Shown here: positions 21,915-33,434 of the stretch, one piece after another | How the letters are laid out: every line of letters starts with the position of its first letter | How positions within the stretch are numbered: position 1 is the stretch's first letter | NCBI GenBank assembly: GCA_000827205.1 | Contig: KN832555.1 | Span: 2,054,179-2,118,178 of the forward strand | Direction of reading: 5' to 3' | Length of the DNA: 64,000 bases | Source of the DNA: Plicaturopsis crispa FD-325 SS-3 | Lineage: Eukaryota; Basidiomycota; Agaricomycetes; Amylocorticiales; Amylocorticiaceae | Notes under the pieces: model-generated | The model's input: the letters and a program-made list of their open reading frames with translations, nothing else | Databases searched by the model: none | What the model was told of the DNA's origin: nothing | Translations under genes and position numbers: made by a program

Positions 21915-24900
21915 CTAACTGTCGTTGTCGAAAGGATACTATATTTGTTCGTCAGCGCGGGCAACAAAACTATTGGTTAGATGAAGCTTACCTCAAAGGA
22001 CTCGGGGGGATCAGCATCCGGCGAGTTCTCATCCAATGCGATATGAATCCCACGTTGTCGGTCATCCGCCGCAGCTGGGTTCGCGTGGCCATTGGGCACG
22101 ATTTCCTGTGGTGGCGGCGCAGGTGCAAGCTGATCAAACTCGATGAACTCGGCCTCTTCGTCTGGACGCTGATCCACAAGCAGCAGGATACCCCCACCCC
22201 CACCGAATTTCTCCGATCCCAAGCCCAAAGCCACCGATGTCGATGCAGGAGTGGCAACACCCTTTCCACTGCGAGGCGCCGCCTTCGTGCCCACCGCTCG
22301 TACAGGCTGGTAGCGGCCATCAGCAGGGAACGATATGTGCGCAAGCTGCGCGGGGGTGACACGGGATAAGTTGGGCAACTTCTCCGACGATGGCTCCCCT
22401 TTCCGCGCTGACTTGCTCGTCGAAGGTTTTGCATCGTCTGCGAGATTGGATATCGAGCCATTGAGAGGTGAGATATCGCCATGTTTGTTGGAAGACGCAC
22501 TCTCGTCAGCCTTCATCTCCACATCCGCATCCTTCTTAGCATCCGCTTTCTCATCCTATGGGCACGCTCGTCAATTGCACTGTCACGATGGCTTCAGGAT
22601 AAACTCACAGTGTCCATGGCGTCACCCTCGGCAGCAGCCTTCTTCTTTTCTCTCGCCTTGACTTTGGCGGTTGTGGACAGAACGGCCGTTGCGACTTTGG
22701 TGACAGTCTCCTTCTTGGGAGGCTTCGTGGGCGAAGGGTAAGCGAAAAGACTGGGCCTCGCATTCGACACAAATTCGAATTTTGGCGCCTGCGGAGACAA
22801 AAGGTTTAGCAGGGATCAGTGCACTGTAATGCAATGATGTCTTACCTTTAGGTCAGCATTCAGGCCGATGATTCCTGTTGGCTCAAATGCCAGGGAGGCG
22901 CAATGGGCCATGGGATACCAGTACCAGAACTGGCAAAACATCACCATCCCAACAATCGCACTGGTATTCCTGCTCCCAGCACGGCTCTGCAGGCTAATCG
23001 TAACGTTCCGGCCACCTGCGTCGATAAAGCCCTGGCCGATGGCAGCGCCGAAGCGGGCCATTGGATCCTCGTGTTTGTCGGATACAACTTTGTGATACAG
23101 CGCACGAGTAGAAGCGAGAGAAGGGGACGACGCATCCGACTGCTGAACAAGAACCATTCCAAGCGCGATAAACGCCCCTTGGCGAACGAAGTCCACGCTG
23201 TCCTTCGTCATCGGCTCCAAAATTTCGACCGCATCCTGGACATAGTTGAGTGAGTGATAGCACTGATATTGGACTTGCAGATGGGCAAACCTGGAGTCCA
23301 GTGCCGGCGCAAGCAATTCCCAAGGCGAGCGTTGCACCGCACCGAACGTGCGGGTTGTAGCTCTCACTCAGAAGTTGCACAATCCGAGGCACCTGGCTGG
23401 GGTTCTTGAACAAAAGGAAGGCCAGCGATGTTACCGCAGCCCGTCGCACATCATCTGAGGTGTCGGACACTGCAATATGCAGCAACTGTCGAACGGCATC
23501 GTTGTTGGAGGTTCCGGCATAAGCCAAACCAAGGGTATACACGCCTCCGTAACGGAGAATGGGGTCCTGCATAATTGGTTAGGTATGTCCGCGTGATGCA
23601 ATGGCCTTACACACTTTCTCGGCCAATAAGGCCTTGATAGTAGAGTCCGCTTCTTCTTGCCGACCGTAGTAGATGAATGCGAGGCCAACGGAAAGGCCTC
23701 GAATGATCTTCTCGTGCTGGGTCTCTCTCGCGTAGGTGAGCATCTCATCCGCACTGGTAGCATCAGCGGTCCCGAGCATAACGAGCCCCATAGCATAACC
23801 TGCAGCCTCCCCAGCGACAGCCGAGTCGGTGAACAAAGTTTGCTTGAGGTCGTCATAGGCCTCCGGATTGCGACCACCCATGCCAGCGACGCCGAGACCG
23901 AGGGCCGCGCCATGCTGAACGACTTCACCCTGCGCGGCCTTCAACGTTTCGCGAAGGTACGTCTCCACGGTTCGGCCACTACCGCAGCCAGCATTGATGA
24001 GGCCGAGCGCGAATAAAGCACCGCCCTCCGAGTACGCGGCCCCCTGAATCTGGCTTTCTCCGCCTGCCTGCGGGAGATACGGGCCAAGGATGTTCATGCC
24101 TTGCTCAAAGTATCCTTTGTGTATAACACCGAGGGCTGCTGTGGCGGTGAATTTCGACCAGTTGGACGCGAGGCCAAGCCATTCCAGATTCTCGCGAAGG
24201 AAAAGGTCGGATGTTGTTCCCGAGTGCATGAATGCATTCTGCAGGGTGAGGGCGGTATGATAGATGGAGGATCGCGACTCGAGAACTTCCTAGAGTACGG
24301 CTAAGAGAATTATAACATAGACGTCGCGGAAAACGTACTTTGGTGTTCTTGAGGATCAGAAGGTCAACCTTGTTATTTCTCCGCAGAAACTCTACGTAGA
24401 GTTTGACCGACTCTTGACCACCAAGAATATTTCGTAGCTTGTCGTATATTTCTTTCGTGTCCTACAAGGATAATTAGTCGGGGAGCAGCAACTTTGTGGG
24501 CAGGCACTTACACCTTCACCCTCTGGTAACTCGTTTCGTATGCTCTCTAGGAAATCTTGCGCGCCGCCCTCGACTAAATCGAACGCGAATTGGTAAGCCA
24601 AAACCTTCTCTTTCGGCACTAGGGACGTCAAGAGAGGTACGGTGATTGATGTGCTGCTTAGGGATACGAGTAAACGCGTCAAAGCGTGCGCGTGTGTTGA
24701 CTTGGTGTCGATAGTCGGAGGGGGGAAAAGAGGGAACAGGAACTTCAGAACTTGGTCGCGGTACGAAAGGGAGAAACCGGTGTCGAGAACAGCCTCCATA
24801 GCGTACGAGAGCAGGGCCACGTCGTGAGTGCGCTCGTATATCTGGGAGATGACGTCCAGTCGTTGGGATTCAAGTGCAATGCCGATAGCCTATAGGTCGT

Positions 24901-25527
24901 CGAAGGTGAGTAGCAGTCAAGTAGAATTCGATCATACGAACCTGCTTGTATTCCCCGTCTTCAATACAACGCTTGAAGATACCCTCTATGATATTCTGCA
25001 GTCGTGGGTCAATTTTCGCAGATTTTGCGCCTTGCTCCTTCGTACGCAATTCAATGTACTTGTCGATAGCTTTGGCTAGATTGTTGGCGCGTTTAGTCTT
25101 GCACTATGTCAAGGCAGTAGAACCAACTCACAGACAACAGTCTCAACATATTCCTCAGCCCCACGACCGCGACTCTCGGCTTCGAACGCGCTTCCCGCGC
25201 CCAATGCGAATGAGAGCGCTTCATCGTACTCTCCGAGGAAGTAATACACTTTGCTCGCTAATAGCGCAGCGGAATCGCGAGCATCTTTGGGTAAATCGTT
25301 GCTTTCGTATAGAGACTCGCTGCAAGTTTGAACCAGAGGTCAATGCGGTTGCAATGGTGAAATAAACGCCTCGAAACGCACATGAGTGCAATGTGCTCCG
25401 ATATTTCTGCCCAGAACTGTGGGACAAGTGGGTTCAGAGCCTTCAATGCGTGTTGTTTAAACACGGCTTCGGGTTCAGATAGTAACGCAAGAACGCCAAC
25501 GGCAGAGGATTGAGGGCGGGCGACCAT
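21915..25527 (-). CDS. rpn2: 26S proteasome regulatory subunit RPN2 (PSMD1)
   Basis: RPN2 is the largest scaffold subunit of the 19S base, which helps position RPN13 and other ubiquitin-handling parts. Eleven exons (25382-25527, 25132-25319, 24942-25075, 24512-24889, 24339-24461, 23615-24289, 23291-23566, 22846-23235, 22609-22788, 21992-22555, 21915-21938) sum to 1,025 residues. The N-terminal helical region starts [16 protein letters not shown]. The central toroid of PC repeats shows [35 protein letters not shown] and [14 protein letters not shown]. The C-terminal part has a charged insertion and the conserved [16 protein letters not shown] 24-nt last exon encodes YPFDNDS, restoring the acidic aromatic tail that in homologues binds RPN13. 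The gene is divergent from COX6A, 175 bp apart. Confidence 0.96.
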
Positions 25528-25702
25528 AATTGTTGAGGGACACGGTCAAAGTCTTGTGCAGAGGCGCTTGGGTGACGCGTCTTTCCATGCGAATCGCTAA
25601 TCGGAACCGTTTAAGCGGCGACCAAATGTCTACCTTCCGGTTTCCGATGCTCCTGCTGTTCCCGTCGTGCAATCATATTCGTTTTCTAACAAAACCTTCA
25701 CC
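25528..25702. promoter_or_regulatory. Shared promoter region between RPN2 and COX6A
   Basis: Only 175 bp separate the two start codons, which point away from each other, so both promoters must lie here or overlap. I see no clear TATA box. Confidence 0.55.
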
Positions 25703-26333
25703 ATGCAGACGCTCATTTCTCGCAACACTGTGCGCACGGTAGCACGCTCTGCTCGTCAGACCAGGTCTGCGAGTTACTTGACCCCCGACCCCGCCAAAGC
25801 GAAGGCTTTCGCCGAGGAGGCAGCTCACGCCGAGGCTCATGCGGCTGGTGCGTCCAGAACAAGATCGCTCAACGCGTATGGCACTAAATAAAGCCCTTTT
25901 GTAGAGACCACTGTCCTCTGGCGCAGGATTAGGTTCGTTTTCGATGCATATATCGAGGAGCTATGAAGACTGACTGTGTTCATGTAGCAACTACGTTTGC
26001 GCCCCCGCTAGTTCGTCTAACGGTCTAGATTCTTCGATTCGGCGCACTTCGCTGACCTCGTTTTGATCTAGTGGCTGTCACCGGAATCTGGGTGTACTTT
26101 ACCGAGACGGAGCACTTGGCTCACCTTGAGCACATACGGCAAGAGAACGGAGGGAAGCTCCCCGACCCTCCCGCCTACGACTACCTGAACAAGAGGCAGA
26201 AGCCTTTCCCATGGGGAATGAACTCCTTGTTCTTTAACCCTAAGGTGCGTTTGCTCGAGCTCTCATTCAAAGCCGTCTCTGACATCTTACATTGTTCGAA
26301 TAGACCCAGAAGGATATGAGCCTCGAAGAGTAA
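25703..26333 (+). CDS. COX13: Cytochrome c oxidase subunit 6A (COX13-type)
   Basis: This is a small nuclear-encoded, single-pass subunit of complex IV in the mitochondrial inner membrane, linked to regulation and dimer stability. Five exons (25703-25847, 25905-25932, 25988-26010, 26072-26244, 26304-26333) give 132 residues. The Arg/Ser-rich N-terminus (MQTLISRNTVRTVARSARQTRS) is a mitochondrial presequence. The membrane segment spans the exon 3/4 join (NYVCAPAMAVTGIWVYF). The C-terminal family signature is KRQKPFPWGMNSLFFNP. Exons 2 and 3 are only 28 and 23 nt. The gene shares a 175-bp promoter region with RPN2. Confidence 0.94.
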
Positions 26334-27264
26334 CTGTATTCGTCTCAGCACCAATATACTTCTGAAATTGTGTCTGATTACGAATGACTTGTGTGATCCT
26401 GAAGCCAAGCTGCGGCCATGACTGCATTCGTGGACCTAGCTCCTCTCTTCAGCTAAGTAGATATTGGAAACGTCACCGCATGCACCCAGGTATGTGCTCT
26501 TGAACTCATCAACGCCATTGCACTCAGAGCAACTTCTTAATCATTAGCTGTCCTCTCCCCTATGAGTCTCATGAATCCTTGATTTGCCGCTCCTTCCGGC
26601 GGATGCCCAACCCCGCTCGAGCGCGTTGGGAATGGGATGGCTCATCGTAGATCGCCACCATCTAAGCTACGTTGTTTTGAAGCAAATGTAAGTCGTGACG
26701 CGCGTGAATCCTTTGGGTGTTGTCTCTTAAAATCTGTCCTTGCATAGCTTACACGCATATCTTGCTCGTTGCGCATGGGCCAAGCAATACGGGGAACGCG
26801 TTGCGGAATCGCGGAAGCCTTATGCATGCTGGCGTAAGTCACCTACACATATACTTCCGGTTCTCAGCATCTCCTAGCCCTCCTTTCGCTTTCCCAGATT
26901 TAGATATGCGTATCGCCAGTGAAGCATCGCGTTTCTGACAGGTAATTAATAGTGCCAATGTAATTGCATGTTCGCGTACACAAAGGATTTCGCCCTCGGA
27001 TAAATGCCAGTAATTTATTGCAGTTGCTCGAATAAACGACGCATCTCGACGCTATTCTGTCGCGCCTTTCCTTTCTTTCAAGTGAGGAGCAAAGAAAGTG
27101 AAAGAAAGACACAGAAAAAGACACGAGTCAAAGGAGGACGCCACCGACGCGTGACCGTGTTACTTTGCGTGACAGACGTGCAGTTTTGTCGGCTTTGTCG
27201 ATTTATAGGGCGTCCATCCCTCTTCTGTTTCCTACCACATCCTTTTATTCGATTAAATTCAACT
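26334..27264. other. Intergenic stretch upstream of importin alpha
   Basis: No gene or RNA is recognised in these 930 bases. Short ORFs on both strands lack splice-supported extension. Confidence 0.4.
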
Positions 27265-29147
27265 ATGGAGTCTCGTACCCTAGAACATCGCAGAGCTAGT
27301 CAGTTCCGATCCTCTTTTTATCTCGTTGCTCTCGCAGAAACTGACGCGTGAACTGCACCAGACTACAAGAACAAGGGTGGCCTCAAGCAAGATGATCTCA
27401 GACGTCGCCGCGAGGAGCAGCAAGTCGAAATCAGGAGGCAGAAGCGCGAGGAGAATATTTCAAAGAGGCGGAACTTCCTCCCCTCCACTGGGGCGGATTC
27501 CGATGAGGAAGTCGGTGGCAGCAACTGGGAGGCACCTGTGCGTACTCCATCTTTCCGCACGTAATGGCCACTCATCATGATTTATCCATAGCTTGCAGAC
27601 GAGATGATTTCTGGCGTCTTTTCCGACGATCCTGAGCGCCAGTTGGACGCGACGACCAAGTTCCGTAAACTCCTTTCAAAAGAGAAGAACCCGCCCATCG
27701 AGCGCGTCATTGAATGTGGTGTGGTGCCTCGTTTCGTGCAGTTCTTGCAAGTCGGGCACTCCATGCTTCAGGTAAGGCCACCATTTGTCTTGTATTGCCA
27801 CCCGATTTACCTAACTCTCTTCATAGTTTGAGGCCGCGTGGGCACTCACAAATATTGCATCTGGGACCGCTGAACACACGCAAGTTGTTATCAACGCGCA
27901 TGCAGTTCCAGAGTTCATCAACTTGCTTTCGTCTCCGGTCATGGACGTTCGCGAGCAGGCGGTCTGGGCGCTCGGAAACATTGCTGGTGACAGCCCCCAG
28001 TGCAGAGATTACGTCCTTCAGCAGGGTGCTTTGAGACCTCTCCTGACGCTCCTAAGCGAGCACCACAAACTCAGCATGCTCAGGAATGCGACTTGGACAT
28101 TGAGCAACTTCTGCCGAGGCAAGTCCCCTCAGCCCGATTGGGAACTGGTGCGTTCGGTCCATGTCTTGTCTCTGTAAATCGACAGCTAATCCATCTGTAA
28201 CTAGATCTCCCCTGCCCTCACTGTGTTGACGAAATTGATCTATTCTCTCGACGATGAGATCCTGATCGATGCGTGCTGGGCCATCTCCTACCTTTCCGAC
28301 GGCTCCAACGACAAGATCCAGGCGGTCATCGAATCCGGAGTGTGCAGGCGCCTTGTCGATTTGCTTATGCACAACTCGACTTCGGTGCAGACCCCAGCGC
28401 TCCGTTCTGTTGGAAACATCGTGACCGGTGACGACCTGCAGACGCAAGTCGTCATCGCGTCTGGCGCCCTCCCGGCGCTCCTCTCCCTCCTGTCCTCGCC
28501 CAAAGACGGCATTCGTAAGGAAGCCTGCTGGACCATCTCGAATGTCACCGCGGGTTCCCCACCCCAAATTCAGGCCGTCATTGACGCGAACATCATTCCC
28601 CCGCTCATCAACATCCTCCAAAATGCGGACTTTAAGACGCGCAAGGAGGCCTGCTGGGCGATCTCGAACGCAACGTCGGGTGGACTTCAGGAGCCTGCCC
28701 AGATCCGGTACCTCGTCAACCAGGGCTGCATTAAGCCTTTGTGCGACCTCCTCCAGATGATGGACAACAAAATCATCCAGGTCGCACTCGATGGGCTGGA
28801 CAACATCCTGAAGATCGGCGAGATGGACAAGCAGGCCGCAGGGCCCGGTGCGCAGAACCAGTACGCGCTCTACGTCGAGGAGGCAGGTGGGATGATTACC
28901 ATCCACAACCTCCAGCAACACGACAACTTGGAGATCTACAAGAAGGCGTTCAACATCATGGACAAGTACTTCCCTGATGAAGACGAGGTGGATGCCGCCG
29001 TCAGCGCCCCTACTGTCGACTCCGCAGGCGCATTCGCGGTATGTACTTCATTCATAATATCTTGCGAAGCAATACTCATGCATAATACGTTTCTAGTTCC
29101 AATCGGATGTTAACGCGCCGCAAGGTGGATTCAGCTTCAACCAGTGA
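27265..29147 (+). CDS. SRP1: Importin subunit alpha (karyopherin alpha, SRP1)
   Basis: It is the adaptor that binds classical nuclear localisation signals and hands cargo to importin beta. Six exons (27265-27298, 27362-27537, 27592-27771, 27827-28147, 28205-29038, 29097-29147) sum to 531 residues. Residues 1-60 are the Arg-rich importin-beta-binding domain ([20 protein letters not shown]). Ten armadillo repeats follow, with the NLS-binding ladder W-x-x-x-N seen in [48 protein letters not shown] and [12 protein letters not shown]. The acidic C-terminus, which binds the recycling exportin, ends GGFSFNQ. The first exon holds only 11 codons. Confidence 0.97.
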
Positions 29148-29564
29148 TCGTGTCTTGATCTTGACGGTTTAGTATATCATTTGCTACCTCTCCTCTCCTG
29201 TTCTTGTGTTTCTATCAACTCCCCGTGACTCTTCCGTAACTTCTCGTTGTGTGTTTTACAATCGGCAAAATCATCCCTGTGTTTTCTTCCATTCTAACGC
29301 CCGACACAACTCGCCCCCATTAACTTGTATCAAAACGTCTTGAACGTAGCATGCCGCCCCAGTACGACTTATGACCATCATGTGTAGAACCCAATGCAAT
29401 TGAGGTAGTTGATCCCGGACATTAGCGTGTTTCTGGCGCTGCAACGGAGGAGATGAGTTTGAGGAGAAAATAGCAGTGAGATTTCGAGTCTCGTACCGCC
29501 GCGGTGGCGGCGGCTACTGGCGGTGGGCCATAAACAATTTACGCGTTTACCTCGCGCGACGACC
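29148..29564. other. Intergenic stretch between importin alpha and LSM5
   Basis: No gene is seen. It should hold the importin 3' UTR and LSM5 promoter. Confidence 0.5.
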
Positions 29565-30052
29565 ATGGCGTCCCAGATCCTTCCTCTCGGTATGCAGCTC
29601 TACGGCAAATACACAGCAGAATCTTCCTGACTCTATACAGAGCTGATCGACAGGTGCATCGGCTCGCGGATATGGGTGATCATGAAGAGCGATCGCGAGT
29701 TCACCGGCACGCTGCTCGGATTCGATGATTTCGTTAGTACGTCGCCGTCCCAACCCTTCCATGTGTTGTACCTCTTTTACTCATTCAAAATCAGACATGG
29801 TGCTGGAGGATGTGACAGAATTGTACGTGCAAATCCAGTGCATGTGCTAGATACCATGATTCTCACACATTGATATTTCTAGTGAGAACACACCGCAAGG
29901 GAAGAAAAAGACGAAGCTTGCGCAGACGTTGTTGAACGGGAACAACATATGTATGGTGAGTAATCGACAACTCGTCTGTGTCCCATACCGAAGGCTCATG
30001 ATATTCGCACCGTTAGTTGATCCCTGGCAGTGCTGGTCCGGAGGAGACATAG
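29565..30052 (+). CDS. LSM5: U6 snRNA-associated Sm-like protein LSm5
   Basis: LSm5 is one of seven Sm-like ring proteins. LSm2-8 binds the U6 snRNA 3' end in the nucleus and LSm1-7 promotes mRNA decapping in the cytoplasm. Five exons (29565-29589, 29641-29736, 29795-29822, 29883-29955, 30017-30052) encode 85 residues. Sm motif 1 is seen in [31 protein letters not shown] and Sm motif 2 in [13 protein letters not shown]. The paralogue is indicated by the [18 protein letters not shown] linker between the motifs and the PGSAGPEET tail. Exon 3 is 28 nt. Confidence 0.95.
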
Positions 30053-30476
30053 CTACTGCTTCGCTTTGCATTCAAAAATGAAGCGTTTGCTCCCCTGTAC
30101 TCTATTGAAGCAATGGTAGAGGAGTGCTTCCATACATTGCACAGTGTCTCCAGAACAAGGCCGTCGCACCTCGGCCTTTTCTGTCGAAGATGAAGGCTCG
30201 TGTCCGCTCACACCGTGCCAGTGACCCAAGTATGTCTATGCCGCAACGAATCGGTGTCTGCTAAACCGTTCAGATTTAACGCCAAAGGCCTTCTCCATCA
30301 CCCATGCGAGGAGGACCTATTAATATTGCGCTGGGCGCTGGGATATTGTGGCCCTCGACTCTTCAAAATTCGAAGGGGCCGCGGGACACGGGGCATAGCC
30401 TCATTAAAATTTCTCTTGAATTCCTCTGACACAACTTCAACGCTTAACTGCCTCGCTCAGACTCACTATTCCACTC
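30053..30476. other. Intergenic stretch before the small myristoylated-protein gene
   Basis: No gene is seen. AT-rich stretches near 30400 could be promoter. Confidence 0.4.
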
Positions 30477-30904
30477 ATGGGTAATTGTTTCTCTCAAGGA
30501 TGTGAGTAGTAATCTGTCAGCTCCTTTTTCTCTCGAATGGCTGATAATTGCACGTATGTTTGACCCGGAACCTGCACTACTGCTATAACCACCAGATCCA
30601 AACTTCGAAGACACATCTAACATGCTTGCGAAACAGACAGAAGAGGTGCGGACAATGACTTTCACGGCAGACGCTCGATGCTGATCATGGACTGTTATCT
30701 TGCCAGCCCACATCCAGCGCAGACTTCGTCCAGACGATGCCGGAGGGGTCTTGTGCGACTCTGCACACTCGTCCCGGAACCACTGTCACGACACACATCG
30801 ATAAAGACGGGAAGGAGCTCCAGTTTATGCCGCTTTTTGGAGCGTATGCTATGACCGGGAGGACATTCAGGAAGGTGGACAGCAAGTGGGTTTTGAACGA
30901 GTGA
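30477..30904 (+). CDS. Small protein with predicted N-myristoylation site, unknown family
   Basis: Three exons (30477-30501, 30596-30645, 30707-30904) with good GT-AG junctions join in phase to a 90-residue protein beginning MGNCFSQG. Gly2 with Ser6 fits the N-myristoylation consensus, and Cys4 would be a palmitoylation site, so membrane anchoring is expected. Residues 9-35 are polar. The C-terminal 50 residues read like a small beta-rich domain (ATLHTRPGTTVTTHIDKDG, then FRKVDSKWVLNE). I do not recognise the family. A diverged, frame-broken copy of the last exon lies 0.47 kb downstream, which shows the unit is duplicated and supports it being a real gene. No single exon exceeds 200 nt, so ORF-length filters will miss it. 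Confidence 0.72.
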
Positions 30905-31377
30905 ACACCCTCCCGTGACTCCATTGACGCCACAGAGTTAGCCAACGTTCAACCGTCCCGCTAATTTAGAAAACTTTACCTGCTTCAGCTGAACCTATAG
31001 TGCGGCACGTTGTTACTTGCCTAGACGAGAATAATATCCAATCTCTACTTCGTCAGAAATGGACGATATCATGAACTGAGCTCGAGGATTTCTTGCGAAG
31101 TATTCGGAGATCATGAAGGCTGCTATAAGTGTACACGCCGTACAGGCTCAACATTCACGTCGGCTGGAGGTGGGTCCATCTACCCTGGACTCCAAGCATC
31201 TTGATGGATGATGAGATTGCCTACGGAAACATGGTGATGAGCGTTCAGCGACCGTTGGCATATGCGCACCTGCAGCTATTTGAACAACAGACGTGTCCGC
31301 AGGGAACCAGACGGGGTACATGATAGAGCGCCGTACGCTTTGTACATGGTCATGGCCGTTAAGCAAACGACTCACAG
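30905..31377. other. Spacer between the two copies of the small-protein gene
   Basis: No convincing first or second exon for the downstream copy was found. An ORF at 31129-31323 has no recognised features. An acceptor-like CTCACAG ends at 31377. Confidence 0.35.
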
Positions 31378-31580
31378 TCCGGCTTCCAAAGAACATCGAC
31401 GACGAACCCTAATGGGCCATTGACGGTGATACTCACTCGCCCCGAGCTAGGACCACCATCAAGGCACGTCGATCCTGAGGGCCAAGTGTTTCAGGTTGTT
31501 GGGGCGTTTGGTGTGAAGATCATGACGGGGAGGGGGAGACGTTCAGGAAGGAGGGCAGCCAGTGGGTTCTGAACGCTTGA
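31378..31580 (+). pseudogene. Broken second copy of the small myristoylated-protein gene (last exon)
   Basis: The segment after an acceptor-like CTCACAG is homologous to the last exon of the gene at 30477-30904. Matches include LTRP for HTRP, HVDPEGQVFQVVGAFGVKIMTGR for HIDKDGKELQFMPLFGAYAMTGR, and FRKEGSQWVLNA before the stop, for FRKVDSKWVLNE. A small net insertion, apparently a duplicated GGGAG near 31535, puts the end in another frame. No upstream exon coding MGNCFS was found. It is therefore probably a pseudogene, although a functional gene with a different C-terminus cannot be excluded. Confidence 0.6.
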
Positions 31581-31791
31581 GAGTCCATGCCTGCGGGCCG
31601 ACTTCTTTGCACTCGTATTGTGCGCACCAGGCTGCAGTACATATATCCCTGGATAAAGTATTGCGGTAGACCCGCGTGGATCCAAATAAATGCTGTGTAA
31701 ATTAGTTTACAATACGTACGTGTATCGCTGTATACGCCAACCGATCCAGTTCCATCCCAAAAGTCCGAGCAAAGCACAAATAACACAGCAC

Positions 31792-32335
31792 TCATATCTC
31801 CCAAGGTCTCTGCGATGAAGTGCTGCTACTGCTCTTCAAGCCTTTGACCCGGTGATGCCGTCTTTTGTTCTGAAACCTGCACTCTTCGAGCATTAGGGTC
31901 CAAAAGGTGACAGGGTATATTAAAAGGACACACCAAATCTGTACGCTCCGCGCTGACATACACAGACGCTCCGCCAACGCCACACGTTCCGTGCTATCCG
32001 GAAACGCGTTATTTGAGTATGCTGACTCCAGAGCCGCTACTTGTTCAGGCGATGCCCTCCGCCTCTTCTCTTTTACTCTAGCAGGATCTTAGACGGCACA
32101 ATAAATAAATGACGTGTCCGGATAAACCAACGGCGAGATGACACTCACAAGATAGATAGTACGAACTTGATGTTTCCCCGTATTTGACTACCGGCGTTTT
32201 GCACGCGCACTGAAACCAAGGGTCGGATGTGCGCGAGATTTCTGGTCCGTTTTGGATAGCCACGCCGCAGCGACCGCAGTGGATTTGAAAGCTGCGTTCG
32301 TCGAGAGAGGTGTCGGGGGAGTCACTGGGTGACAT
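31792..32335 (-). CDS. Compact homeodomain protein
   Basis: Three exons on the minus strand (32149-32335, 31934-32087, 31792-31876) encode 141 residues. Residues 68-125 form a complete typical 60-residue-class homeodomain: a basic arm KEKRRRASPEQ, helix 1 with ALESAY, then RVALAERLCMSARSVQIWFQNKRR with the invariant W48, F49, N51 and R53. The intron between exons 2 and 3 splits the codon of that Trp. The N-terminal 65 residues contain IHCGRCGVAI and FQCACKT, four paired Cys that could form a small zinc ribbon. The tail is Ser-rich and short. This is a DNA-binding regulator by homology; targets are unknown. Mating-type flanking genes such as MIP are absent here. Most fungal homeodomain proteins are much longer. 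Confidence 0.86.
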
Positions 32336-33434
32336 ATCCTGCGCGTCATCTCCCGTGCGGACTACATGAAAGGGGCGGACGAATTAATGATTGGGTCCCT
32401 ATACGTGGGGCGCTTGACCTACCGCTATGTGACCGGGGCCATTCCAACGTCCTACGCGAAGTTCCGACCAGCGTTTCCGGTTCACGGGGACCGTTTGTTA
32501 AAGGAGTAAGTTGTTGGAGTTGTGGTCGATCTAAGGGGCGGAGGTGGCCGGCGCTGCCAGCTACATAATTATGTTTCAGGCCATGCCTTCGGACATGTGG
32601 GCAGTAGGTGCTCACCCTCGAGTGCTGGTACACTTCCCTGGGTGCGGGGATCTGGAAGGATGATTCTCCCTAATGTGTCCCGCTCAAATACGCTTCCACG
32701 TACTGTGCAAGACATGGTCCGTTAGCTAGGAGCTCGTTTGACTTTAACTCGGACCCACCACGATTCTGCATTATCTGCGCGACAGCGAGTGGTGGTAGTT
32801 TCAAGACCAGGCAGCTACGCCAGCGTCGACAACGGTAGGGAATTCGGTGACGAGGAGAACGACAGGAGGGACAACAACGAGTTTCAGGATCAATCTGTTC
32901 GACGAGCGCGGAACGTAAAAGTAATATCCGTCCAATTATGGAACAATTATAACAAGGAAGCGGATACTGCTTTCGGAGCTACCCTTTGTCTTATTCTTCG
33001 CAACCCAGCATGCTGTCAAGCATGTACGAGAAGATAAACCGACGTTCGCGAGGGTACAATGCAAGCAAGTCCAAGTCTAATGAGACCGCACAGAATTATT
33101 TCGATAGTGACCGTCGGAAATTGCAGTGGAAGTATATTGGACCCCCTGATTTTGGCGACTCGGCGTGCCGTGCAAACTTACCCCTCACCGTATATACGCT
33201 ACGTTTGGGCTGCAATCATGGCAATTTCATAGCCATGCCGCCAATGATCTACGCAGTTAATTTTGAGATACAGCCTTGAAGGCATCCTATGAAAGAGCCG
33301 GCGTAAAACAAGCTGTCAAGACTCAAAACGACTGCAGCCGACCCACGTGGATACTTAATTTTTGTGGGCTTCCGTTTGCGCCACTCTAATATTTCTGTTC
33401 GTCCGCCACCGTCTGCACTTCATCTGCAGCAGCC
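32336..33434. other. 1.1-kb divergent intergenic region
   Basis: It lies between the start codons of the homeodomain gene and the bS16m gene. An ORF at 32738-33037 has no recognised domain and no good start context, so it is not called. The homeodomain gene's promoter probably occupies the left side. Confidence 0.4.

Noticed and set aside
30477-32335. Mating-type (HD) locus
   Set aside because: Only one short homeodomain gene is present; there is no divergent HD1/HD2 pair and no MIP or other usual flanking gene.
32738-33037. 99-codon plus-strand frame in the homeodomain/bS16m spacer
   Set aside because: No motif, no homology I recognise, and no supporting splice signals.
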